The notes under the pieces are model-generated. The model had not been told where the DNA came from, made no database searches, and saw nothing but the letters and a program-made list of their open reading frames with translations. 64,000 bases of DNA from Camarhynchus parvulus (lineage: Eukaryota > Chordata > Aves > Passeriformes > Thraupidae): the NCBI RefSeq assembly GCF_901933205.1, contig NC_044573.1:88494546-88558545 (forward strand), given 5' to 3'. Shown here piece after piece: positions 37,801 to 49,600 of the stretch. Each line of letters begins with the position of its first letter. Position 1 is the stretch's first letter. The position numbers and the translations under genes are program-made.

Positions 37801-39723
37801 AGCACAAGCCAATGGGGCACTTCATGTGCACCCATTCCAGTTGCTCACATCCAACATGAATGGTTTCTGCTGGGTCACTTGGGCTTGTGGTCTTGTTCTT
37901 TCAGCCAGCCTTTAGTCAAATTGAAATAAAGAAATATATATTCTTGGAGGAAAATCCAGAACATCCTTTCCCAATCATGTCTAGCTATGAGTTCTTCAGT
38001 CAAGCACAAAAATAGTCTGTGCTATGTCCCCAGCTTCTTATCAGGTCTCCTGGTTCATGTTGTCTTGCACTGCTGTTCCTGAGCTGAGCAGCCAGCTATG
38101 AGGCAAGCTGAGAGGAAAAAAAGAAATTGTAACATATATCTGAGTCCTAGACCACAAAGAGACTTGGGTGGGGCCTCAGTTTTACCTGAGCTGCCTTTCC
38201 TGCCTTTTGTTGGTTTTTCTCCTTCCTTTTTTTTTTTTTGCTATACAACAAAGTCTTACACCCTTACACCCTTCACCTACTCTTCAAAAGCCAACAACAA
38301 GCACAAATAGCTCTCCAGCAAGATCTACATACTGTGCCATCCTGTGCAACAATAAATTTCCCTGCTGACTCTCTACTTCTTGCATTCACCAGACTCTGCC
38401 AACTTCGTGCTTTAAGAGTCTGGTCTTTGATTTGACATGTAGTTATTGGGCATTAGGCATTCATCTCATTCATTTCGCTGTTCCCTGAGGGCATGTTCTT
38501 CACCATTTGTTGTCATAATGCTTGAGGGCGAGAAGTCATTTTTCTTATTTAGCCTCTGGTCTATTATTTCTCCCTGACGCTTGCTGTCGGATGCCAGAGA
38601 TGAGATGCTCCTTTGGGCAGAGCAGGCACATCCAACCATATTTGTAAAGCAAATCACTGTGAGCAAGTCAGCATTAGTGGCGAACTGGGATGGAAAACCT
38701 GACCCTTGTAACGTGATACCCTAATGACAGGCCAGGGATTGATCCTAACATATATAGATCCCCTTCTCTGGAGGGAATGATCCTGGAGGTCTTAGAAAGT
38801 CCAAAACATGGAGTTTCAATGTTTGAAACTGTGCCCCAGCTGTATCCCACCCTATATGCAGGGCCAGGCAAAAGAGACCTTTGTTATTACAAACACAGCA
38901 GGATCAGGATTTTGTCCCAGGATAGCTTTTCACTGGTTAGCACAGCTGAGCTGGGGTTCAAACAAGTGCCAGGGGACAGGGCGATAGCTCCTCTCCCCAG
39001 CTCCTCGGGATGCCTTGGCCGCCTCGGGGTCCTTCCAAGGAGAGAGGGAGTCAACAAAATGGAGAATAACTTTCAGTCCTCTGGAAGAGAGCACGCGAGG
39101 GCAAGCAGCTCCCTTTCCAGGATGCCCTTTGTCCAAAACCTGACTAGCCAAGCCTACTGCCTCCCCATTGTTACCCAAATGTTGCTGCTCCATAGCACTT
39201 GACCAACGCTGACCCCAAGCAGATTAGACACAGGCAAGTGCCTTGTGCTTGTGGCGGCTGCGATCCCCTGCACGCTCCTTGGGGCCAGCCTCGTCGTGAG
39301 GCTCAAACACCACTGCACAGCCTGGCACGCACAGTTCTGGAACCCTGTGTGCCACACCTGAAGGGCAAGATGGTCAAAAGGACAGCTCCCATCTGGAGAG
39401 GAGCACATGGCAGGACTTCATGTGAAACCCAGACTAAATTCAGCTAAACTCTACCCTTTCACATAGGTACCACATTCCCTTCCCAAGCATTTCTGAATCA
39501 CCGTATTCATCTGCAAACACTAAATATAATAAACACCATTGTAGCCTCCATCCAAGCCTGGCTATAATTAAATATATTGACTGATAAATGGAATATAGTT
39601 ATACCTCTCCATCTGGTCTCAGCAGAGGACCACTGACATTTTGTTCATATACCCTCATTTTTTCGTCTCTTTCAGAATGAGATTTGCATCATAGCTTTTT
39701 AATGAGCTAATAGTTAAAATAGC
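37801..39723. other. Non-coding DNA, nothing recognised
   Basis: A T-rich run lies at about 38228-38240. Another mildly CpG-enriched patch lies at about 38970-39310. No gene, RNA or mobile element was recognised. Confidence 0.4.
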
Positions 39724-39776
39724 CCCCTATAATTATGCTAGAATAATCCAGCATTATTTCAGCTTAATTATAGGGG
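39724..39776. repeat. 12-bp perfect inverted repeat with TAATTA cores
   Basis: CCCCTATAATTA at 39724-39735 is exactly complementary to TAATTATAGGGG at 39765-39776, with a 29-base spacer. The spacer contains a weaker AATAAT/ATTATT inverted pair. The arms carry TAATTA-type motifs, the core bound by many homeodomain proteins. The context is AT-rich and free of recognised repeats. Confidence 0.8.
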
Positions 39777-41136
39777 AATATCTTAACCATACATCATTTG
39801 CAGTTCTCAGTCACTCTAATGCGCAGATGTCTGAAGAAATGACATAAAACACTAGCAAGTTATAAAATATCTAGAGTGGCGCTCATTGCGTCTGTGGAAA
39901 ATGATCACATCTATTTTCCGTACCTCTGCTATGCAGTCTCCCTGCTCAGATTATTTCCTGCTAACACACAAGAGATAATATTGAAAGCAATGGAAATAAA
40001 ATACTTCACTATCTCATGTCATGCTCTGATATTGTTGACTCTTTCATTTTTATATCTCCTTGATCCTCTCATAAATCTTCACATCAACATACCTCAGTTA
40101 ATTTTTCCAAACCTTTAACATCTCTGGAAGCAAACCAATTCCTAAACCTACTGCCTTCACAGTTTTGGCTAGGCTATGGGCTGCCTTTAACTTTGCTGTG
40201 GGTTTTTGCTTATTAGCATTAAATGACCTGGAAAAATTGCCCTGGGAGCACGTGGCATTGCTATTCACGGTTAAACTCCGCTTCCCCTGTTGGAGACTGC
40301 CACATCCCATTCTGGATAGATATGACTCTTCCTCATCACATGGCTCTTCCCCCTGGTGCACCTCCTGCTATGGATGTGGGATGCCTGTGAGAAGACAGGA
40401 GAGAAATGACTGCAAAGTGGCTGCTGCTTGGGGAGGTGTAGGTGTCACCTCTGTCCCCTCACATTCAGCACCCCAACTGTGTGTACTCCTTTCCTGTAGC
40501 AGGAAACAATGTGTGTCACTAAGTAGATATTGTCATGTTGATAGGCTTGCATACTCAGAGAAGGAAAGATTCACAGGAATATTCCCCTAAGGACTTCTAT
40601 AACAGGAAAAGCTTGGAGTTTTGTTCCATCAACACCATTCGTCACTTCTGCTCGGGCTTTGCAGGGTGTTACTGTGAAAGGGGTCTCCATAAAGAAGTAA
40701 GGAATAATTCGTATCCTTGAGCAAACTGAGGAGATGGGCAGCCCTGCTGCTTCCAGGGAGATGTTGAGCATAATGGAAGAGCACTGGGAGAGGACTACTA
40801 GCTCCAAAGGGAGCACAGGCAGAGCTGCATTTCTGTGCAGCCTGTGAACCAAGTACTATTTTTAGATTCACTTCTCTCTTTAAACACCTGTGGATCAGCC
40901 TAATGGACAGAGAGATAGTCTATAATAAATGTCATAACCTCCTTGGAAAATACCTCATGGCTTTTAAAGTAATCCCTTGATACTTTGAGAGGACTGCTGC
41001 ATTACACTGATTAAACCTCTGGGGTTGGTCATGCTGAGGTAGCACTTCGTGCTTGTAGGATGCTCTTCCCTTGCCAGGCTGGCCTTCAACTTTTCTCTTT
41101 AAGGCAATAGAGGGTCCAGAACCCCTCAAGACTATG
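39777..41136. other. Non-coding DNA, nothing recognised
   Basis: The sequence is AT-rich to about 40130 and mixed after that. No gene or repeat was recognised. The longest frame is 141 codons (plus, 40165-40590), without a recognisable motif. Confidence 0.4.
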
Positions 41137-41195
41137 ATCCTGTGATTATCTGGGCTTGATAGACCTAATCATAATCCTGTGATTATCTGGGCTTG
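41137..41195. repeat. 37-bp-period duplication
   Basis: A 22-base block beginning ATCCTGTGATTATCTGG at 41137 recurs at 41174. The preceding CTATGATCCTGTGATT resembles the 8-bp terminal repeats of CR1, so this could be a decayed CR1 3' end, but the body upstream is not recognisable. Confidence 0.6.
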
Positions 41196-44100
41196 CATCA
41201 GAGATGTCCCTCCTTGAGGCATGAACTCATATTCCCTTCAAAGTGGTAGTAGTTGTTACAGAAATCTTGTCCTTATTCCCTCTAGTCCAACAACCCTACC
41301 AGCATCCTTCTTCCTTGGCAGAGGTACTGGTCTCTCAGGGGTGACACTCTTCTTAAATTGTTCTCCACGGTAGTTTGCCCTATCCCTCCCTTCACAGAGC
41401 ATCTGACTGAAAAGGAAGGAAAGGTTACCCTTTGAGCATCTCACATGCACCCAAATGCTCCAAATTGGCCTTGGGAGAGTTACAGGCAGGATATTGATGG
41501 TGGAGGGAACTGCAAAAGTTGGTCTTATCCATACCTCATTCCCACCGAAGCCCTTGACAGGCAATAGCTGATACCCTGCACCTGGAGAGGATTGGTCTCC
41601 TTCTAACCTGTCAGTCCTGCACTTTGGGCTAAGGAAAGTCTTTACATGACTTTGCATGCTGGCAGTGGGGCTGCACTAGCCTGAGCTGTCAGGAGATACA
41701 TTCCCCTTGCAGACCATTTGACTTTATATCTACAAACTGAAGAAATGCATACTCTAGAAACTTTTAGCCTTCCTATGCTTTTCTTCTGGTACTTCATAAC
41801 TACAATGCTATGAACCCTTACTTTCCTATACTAGGGAAAAGAAGTAGAGGGAATTGGAGCACTTATTCATCATCAACTCTTAAAAATGATTGAGAGCAGC
41901 CTCATTAAAATCCTGAGTATAGGAATCACTTCAGTATACATTTTTCATTTATCCAGGGTTTTGGAAACATTGCTTTTAGGGTGAAGCCCTAAAGGCAATC
42001 ACCTTTTTTGACCTAACAAACCCATTAGAATCAATTATATTGAGTTATACCAAGATGGAAGCCGACCCCATCAGCAACTTTCTATGACCTACTTGTGAAA
42101 AAGGTAACGATAAAATTATCAAGAGTTGCACAGACCTCTAGTACCCAGAGGTCTGTTTGCTCTGCTCTCTTATTTACATATGCATGTCTTTTTCCTGCAG
42201 ATCCTCATTAAACTCCCTGATCTTGTATGTGAATCAAAAGTGTCTTCCTCATCTCCCTTGCAGATGCTGAAAAAGCCTTCGATGCAGGTAAACTGCAAAT
42301 GTCTGTCTTACACTCAAAAAGCTCTCACACCCTGGAAAAACCAATTAACCAAATTAACCAATTTCACATTCTGTAAAACCAATTAATGCATCTTATCAAA
42401 GCAACTGACTCCTGTTCCCAGAGTCTATCAGTTTCCCAGAGCTCAGTCCCCTCCAGAGTCCCTCAAGGACTGTTCAATGCCATATCTATAAAAACCCCTT
42501 TATCATCCTTCCATAGTAACCATCCTGGGTTGCAGGTGATCAGGATTTTCTTTCCTTTATCCTTCCTTTATGCTACACTTCAGATAGTGACAATGCAGCT
42601 GATAATGCTTGTTTTGGTCTAGAATCTTCTCAGCTAACTGCAGGTGCAGGACCTGTCTCCAGAAACGTAGAAGAGGAAAGAGGACATCTCTAGCAGCAGG
42701 GAAACCTACAGGTCTTCTCTGCCTCAGGGGGGGTAGCCAGACCATGTTGCCAGCTGAAGACCTTCATCTGTGGCCCTTAAACTGCATGACGAGTCTTTAG
42801 ATCAGTGTAACATTGCCAAAGCTCATCTAACTGTTAAATAGTGATAAACAAATCATCAGCACCTCCCTAACACCACATCTAATGGCTGTGCTTGAAGGAT
42901 TAATGAGTTGGAGAGCTGGATGAGCTCTGCCAGGATGTTCCCAGACACAGTCATTCACAGATTTTAATGAATTTGGCCAGCAACCTCTCTTGGTACTTGC
43001 TGCCTTGCATATTCATATGAAAGGCTTTTATCAGAGCAAAGCCTTGAGTAAAGGCAGTGTGTCCAGACTGCACCCATGAGCATTCCCAGGAAGCAGGGCT
43101 GAAACTGGGCTGAGTGGGTGTTGGAGCTCAGAGTCCATATATGCCCATTTGGGTGGTGAGCACCCATGGCCTGGTACCCCCACCTGGGCAGTGATGCTGG
43201 AGTGAGAGGCAGCAAATCCTCCTCCAGAGTTCTTTGAGACAAAACCACTAGCTCGGGGAAAAAACTAAAACAGTCATGGAAATGGGCATGCTGAACCATT
43301 CTGGGAGGCTGGGAGTTGCTGTTGAGAGCACTGGCTCAGGGTGCAGAAGTTTGCTTGCTCTTCTATCACTTAGCCCCTCTCTGTGTGCGAAGACAGTGTA
43401 TCAAGGTCATCTCTGGCACATAAGCTCATGATGGTGAGCACAAGGCTGTGAAAGTTTCAGTTATTTTATCCTGTAGGAATCTGTAAAGAAAGAGTTGAAG
43501 GCCAGGTTGTGGTGCATCACACCGAGCAAAGAGAGGAAGATTGTCTAATGAAGGCTCCCTGATTGACTTTCACTGGATCTTGTGTCTGTTCATTCATGTC
43601 ATTTTACTCCACATTAACTGTTCAAATACTAACCCAACAGAGCAAACTGTGTCCACCCTGTTACTTGTCTGATAACATATAATTGTGCTGATTAGATCTT
43701 TGCTTAATTTAAATCCTTAACTAAATCCTTAATTTGAGGTCAGCCTTTGAAGGTGAGCTGAACAAATAAAAGTACCTTCTACCGAAGAAAAGTCAGGCTT
43801 CCCATGTTCAGTCAATTAGAAGCTCATAATATCCAAAGGCCACAAGTGAGCTTCAGGGCTCCTGCAGGGTTTATGAAGCAGAGCAGAGCCTCTGTAGAGC
43901 AAGGTGCTGGCTGGGACTGTCTGCTGCAACCCCCAGACCCAGGTGGGACACACAGAATAGATTCTGCTAGGGAAGGAGCACCAGCCAGCCTTGCACAGGA
44001 GGAAAGGAAAAGTTATTGGATCTATGCATTTTCTCGGTGCTGACTGAGAAATCAGATGTTAGAATGTGTGCTCAGTTTAAAAACATAGCAAGGCCAGATG

Positions 44101-46034
44101 TTCGCTAAGTGGATACACTTCAGCAAGTGCCTGCACATTAAAATACAAACTAAAAGTGAAAAAGTGAGTGCAACTGAAGCATTAAACAAACATTGACAGG
44201 ACATGCATGAGCACACACAAATTGCCATGTTTACATCTCAGGATGCACAGAGCTCCCATTTGCATCTGAAGGCATTTAATTGTTCATATGCTGCACACAT
44301 ACGTTCCCTTCTGCCTGCGAAGCTGCAGCAAATGGATACATAAACAGGGGCACATAGCTGCCTAAATGGCCAGTTCATCTGGCAGCAGACTCTCACATCT
44401 GGGAGTGAGGCAGCTTGCAGTCTGCCCCAGCCGTGGGACATCACCTCCTGGAAGCATTCAGCTGGTTGTCTGAGCCGACTGCCCACGCCACACCCTGGCT
44501 GCAGCTGCTGGGTGTCCCCAAGAGCTACAGCATCCCCTGAGCACGGTCTGTGCAATGCCAGCACTGCCCCAGTGCCTGTGAATGCATTTCTCTGGCTGAC
44601 ACCTCCTGTCTTCCTGCAAACAGGGAGGATAAACCACACTAAGTTCTTTTAAATGAAATAATTCTGTATTTACACTGCAGCAGTCAGATCCCAAAACTGC
44701 AGCAGATGTTACAGCCGGGCTCCAACACCACTGTTCCAACAAGTAATGCAGTATCTGGTCAGTTCTCGCTGTGACCAGGCACAAAAGCAGGCACTAACAT
44801 CTTCGTCTCCCACCAGCCTGTGAGGCAGCAACACCATTGTAATTCTGAGCAAGTCAGCAACATGGTCTGTGAGGTCCCATAATGGTTAATGCTTCCTTAC
44901 CAGTGAGAGTTTTTCAGTAGACTCAGTCTGTACAATGTGTCATTACCCCCTCAGCTTTGATCGTCAATCTGAAGAGCATATCACCTTGGAGATTAACAAA
45001 GAAATTCTGGCTGCAAAGCTGCTGAAAAGGCCACTTTGGCTGATTTTCTTTTCATATTGCTCCGTGTTTCTGCTTCACAGAACAGAAGGGCAATAAAAAT
45101 TAATTTCATGATGTAATAAAATATTTGCCTCTGAGCTTTCTGGAAGCTGAAGCACTGGTATTTTATTAGCATGCAAAAATTCATTATGGATATAAAAGTG
45201 TGATGACATGGTGTGGTTGCTAAACCTTGGGATATCACAGGCTTAGGACAATGCAATCAACCAGATGAAATAACATTTTAAACCAAACAAGTTTACAAAC
45301 ATTATCATTAAAAAGTAATAGTAAGTAACTAACTATTTCCAATATGTAATTGTTTTAATCTTCATGGAATGGGACTAAATAAAAGCATCATCAACTGGCC
45401 CAAATGCCTCAGGATTTGGTTTTCAGTTTGGAAGGTGTGCCTTTCTGAAAATCGTCAGATGTTCACAAAGTTTCAGCTAATAACAGGCTATTTCTGTTTT
45501 CCAAGGTTCTCTTTTCTGTCCTCCCAAATTTCTTGAGGTCAGTCAAAAACCCCATTTTGTTCCCTTTCTTGCTGCCTGGCCTTGCAATAAGGTGAAACAG
45601 CACCTCCAGAAAGAACTAAGAAAAGGAGCATATCCTGATGACCTTCTTCTGAGAGTCAGAGCACTTAGCTGGAGGAAAGAAAGAGATTGATTACTTAGTG
45701 TTACTAGATTTTTTCTTCATTTGCCCAGACACTGTGTTCCCATGTTAGGTCAGGCTTGGGATGCGCAGGACAAGACCATGACACAAGTTACTTTATGTTC
45801 TCAGTCAGTCAGAAAGATATTAACAGAGTGATTTTTTCTGAAAAGAGGCTTTCACTGGCAATGGGGGATGTTACAGTACAAAGCATTAAATTGCTGGCTG
45901 ACAATATACAGAGTGTTTATTAAAGAAACTGCAGAAGCTGAAAAATCCACTGCAAGCACTCTGGTGTGTGGGGAGCCATCATCTTCTGGCATCCCTCAAA
46001 GTTTAATGAAATACACACAACTAAGTTTCACATT
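41196..46034. other. Non-coding DNA with one weak exon candidate
   Basis: A pyrimidine-rich acceptor ending at 42200 (TTTTTCCTGCAG) and a donor GCAG/GTAAAC at 42288 bound an 87-base segment open in one frame for 29 codons. I do not recognise the peptide and rate this low. Elsewhere there are only short overlapping frames and no recognised repeat. Confidence 0.35.
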
Positions 46035-46457
46035 TTTCCTGATTTTTGCTAGGATAGAGCTAAGTTTCTCCCCAGTAGCTGGTTCAGTGCCGTGTTTTGC
46101 ATTTAGTATGAGAACAATGTTGGTAACACTGGTGTTTTAGCTGTGGCTCAGCAGTGCTTACTCTACGTCTGGGACTTTCCAGTGTCTCCTGCTCTGCCAG
46201 CTAGGAGGGGCACAAGAAGCCAGGAGGGAGCATGGCCAGGACAGCTGAGCTGAACTGGCCAAAGGGATATTCCACACTACAGAACATCATGCCCAGTGTA
46301 TAATCTAGAAGGAGTTGGCTGGGAGAGACTGATCACTGCTGTGGGACAGGCTGGATATCTTTCAGCAGGGGATGAGCAATTGTCTTGTTTATCCCTTGGT
46401 TTTCTTGGGTTTTATTCCTGTCTCTTGCTATCCTTTTCATCATCATCATCATCATCA

Positions 46458-46504
<47 letters not shown>

Positions 46505-46618
46505 GCATTTTACTTTATTTCCATTAGTAAACTATTCTTAACTAATGGGTTTTACCATTTTCTCTCCATCCCACTGAGGAGTGGGGAGTGATAGTTGTTG
46601 GCTGGGCTTAAACCACAA
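46035..46618 (+). mobile_element. Avian endogenous retrovirus solo LTR, plus strand
   Basis: The segment follows, block by block, an avian LTR family that I recognise. There is a decayed TCCTGGTTT-like start and GGATAGAG. Next come a TAGCTGG(T)TCAGTGC block, CATGGCCAGGACAGCTGA and CTGGCCAAAGGGATATTCCA. A TATA-like GTATAATC lies near 46299, with GGAGTTGGCTGGGAG after it and a trinucleotide-repeat zone. It closes with a GTTGGCTGGGCTTAAACCACAA end. Most of the ~584 bp length is present without internal retroviral genes on either side, so it is a solo LTR. Divergence is visible throughout (for example the start and final CA are mutated), indicating an old insertion. The ends are approximate and I did not find a clear target-site duplication. 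I believe the family is ERVL-like but am not certain. Confidence 0.85.
46438..46504. repeat. Compound (CAT)n(TTA)n microsatellite in the LTR
   Basis: About eight CAT units are followed by about fourteen to fifteen TTA units. The repeat lies in a part of the LTR that is naturally trinucleotide-rich in this family, so it probably expanded after insertion. Confidence 0.95.
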
Positions 46619-49600
46619 TAACTTTTGTTATCAGGAGGGCAGTCAAAACGAACCACTAAACAAAGCTATTGTTTTACCAGCAACTGGGTAAGCTGGTGGA
46701 AGAGCTGTGCTTTGAGTGTTTTGCAGAGGCTGAAATATTCCTGCATGAGCTGAAAAGCTGCTTGATAGACCCAGCAAGGCAAAGCCAGGACCTGGTGGTG
46801 TGAGCAGGAGGGTTTCCATATGGTCAAATGCAAACAGAGAGCAAGGGGACAAGGTTCAGGAGCCTGTTGCAGCGCCAAGGTGGAGAAAGCAGATGAAGAA
46901 GGCAAGAGAAAGCTGAGCAGATAAATGGCATGGTTTTCAGCCTGGTCCATGATCACCCTGTGTAGGCAGAGGTGACACTGCCCATCACCTCTAAGCAAAC
47001 CTCATCCCACTGGCTCAGAAGAGGACAGAGGTACATGAGAAGGGTGGGAAATGTCACTGAAGTCAGAAAAAGGCAAGGACTCGTCAGAGAAGGATTTGCA
47101 GAGTTACCATGACCAGAAGATTTTGGGATGAAAAAGGGATAAAGGCCATGACCTGTCAGCTAAGAAACACAATTCTCACCTTCACCCACACCAGCAACAT
47201 TCAGACCAATGGGGCTTTGTACACCTATTGTAAATAACCAGCCCAAATCCAAAGCAGTGCCAACATTTTGTGGTTAGTCTTCTCACTAGCCAAGCTAAAA
47301 ACCTGGGGGGGCTCAGGTAAGTCAAAATCTAATTTTACCTTTGTTAACCTTGTTCTGCATCCTAGACTCTTCCCCACAGGGAAGGCTCATTGTCTGAAAC
47401 ACATTCATAGTTTGCCTTTTATATCACAGCAAGTCAAGAGCTTTTTTTAAGCATGACTGTAAGTAATTATATCATTACCCCTTTTTTTTTTTTTGTATGG
47501 CTAGATTTCCTTATTTGCTGGAGAAAGCAGCAAGGCCACACCATGAGTACCAGAAAAGGCTTTTGCAAGCCACAGCGAGCCTGGGGTTGTTGATACCACA
47601 GGACGCTGCATCCCAGAGGACCTCTGATGAGCCACTGGAATCCTTGAGTGTTTTGGGAAGAATTAATCACACTGGGTTTTTTTCTTCCTATTTCTAATGT
47701 TCCCTCAACCCTGCAGTCATGATGGAAGAGCAGGCTAAAATGACCAGCAATCACTGAAAACTGTTGCCTCCCTCATTTCACCACGAGCACCCTGTGCTGC
47801 CCTTTGAAGCATTCAGTCCATGAACCCCCAGGAACTTCTAAGTTTAGTGTTCTGGAGGGCAGTGTCATTATACAGCATTGCTTTTGTCATGGTGTCCCAC
47901 ATCATGTTTTTTATAGCCAGGCCTCAGTCACACTGACAGCCATGGATCTTTGGGGTTAAACATTTCTTTGCCAGGTAGGTTGAGGATATTTGGAAGACAG
48001 GTATGGAAAGGCACAAGTTCTGGGATTGTTCAGTACCCTACATTTTTATCTACAGCACAATCACCTGAAATTGCTAAGGATAGCACTCAGTGACCCACGT
48101 GGTCCTTTCCAGTCCTCCTTCTTCACTAATCGAATGGAATTGAGTCACAGGCAGAGTGCAATTAATTATGTAGGGAGGTTCAGTTAGGCATAATAAAAAC
48201 ATCCCACCAAAAGGAGCAGTCTGTGAAACAGCAGCAATATCAAGAGACCAAGCAGAGACAATGCTCAGGGCTTATAAACTGACAATGAATTGTAAAGACA
48301 AATAAAGATTAATACCATTTTGATCTTCTTCAGTGAGGACATTATATTGTAAGACAGGATATTTTCTCTTTCATGGTAATGGACCTGCTCTCTCTCATAT
48401 GACCTCTCTACACAGAAAATTACCATGTGTAATTGCTCCAGCAGAGTGATGCTCTTAATGCAGTCACTCTTTAGCTAAGATCACTTCTTCTCTGAAAATA
48501 ATAGATTTTGATCAGTAGTCAGGAGTTCAAAGAAGAGCAGTGAGAAATCCAATGAAACCAGGCCAATTTTGTTACTTTCCAATCTTGCACATGGTTATGG
48601 CAGCCTATTCACAGCACGCACAGAGTCCTGTGGGAAGGTTAGTGAAGTTAGGTAGGCAGCTGCTAGATGACAAAAACTAAAAAGGTATAAAGTATGCGAT
48701 GGCTATTACCTAGGCAGGAGACATTGTAACTGTCAACCACCCTGTGCAGAGAGAGAACAGCCCACCACAGCCTATGGAGTAATTTTCCCCCCAGAAGAAT
48801 CCAATTGTAAAGATCACCATGATAAAGTATTAAATTGACCTTGGAGATAATACTAATAGAGAGCAGAGAGATGGACAAAATGACTTAAAAAGGTCTTCCT
48901 TTTTTATAAAACTCAGAAGTAGTGATGCTATGCATTTTTTCTTTCATTTGAAAGGCTTGCCTAAGTAAGATTTTTTCAAAGGAATTTCTCCTGACAGCAT
49001 GCTGAAAATGAAGACTTTTCTTTGATAGCAGCAAAGCGCATAAATGATTCACTGGAAAGGGGAAAAAAAATCAGAGTTAGGGTGACAAAGACACTAAGCA
49101 AATGTCAGTGTGAAGAGGCATTTCAGAGAGCTGGTAAACAATCTTCCATCCCTAGTACATGCCAGCTTGTGGACTAAGACCTCAGGACCTGACTTTGAAG
49201 TAAGGATTAATCAAATTTCCACTTCTGCAAGTGCTGATGAGAAACTGTGCCTGCGTTATTGCACTGCAAATAAGTTTTGAGTGGAAATGTCAGCAACAAG
49301 ACACCTGAACTTCCAGTCTGGGGAGATTTGGAAAAATTATTAAGTAAAGACACAAAATGATCATTGAGTAGCAAGAGACTTTCTCTTCTAATTAAACTGG
49401 TTCTGAATTGTGGAACAGATGGTAAAGAAATGTGTCTGATTTCAGGGTGGAGTCTGACATCACTTTAGGGATGTATTTGCTTATGACTGGAGATGACTGG
49501 ATTTGATTGTCTATAAGTCACCTTCTTTCTTGTGATTGTGTGTCCCTAATTCTATTCCCTCTGGAAATAGCTATAAATGGTTCTTTGTTTTTCACAGGGG

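Noticed and set aside
46296..46541. Frames with poly-Ser, poly-Leu or poly-Ile runs
   Set aside because: They are readings of the CAT/TTA microsatellite inside the LTR.
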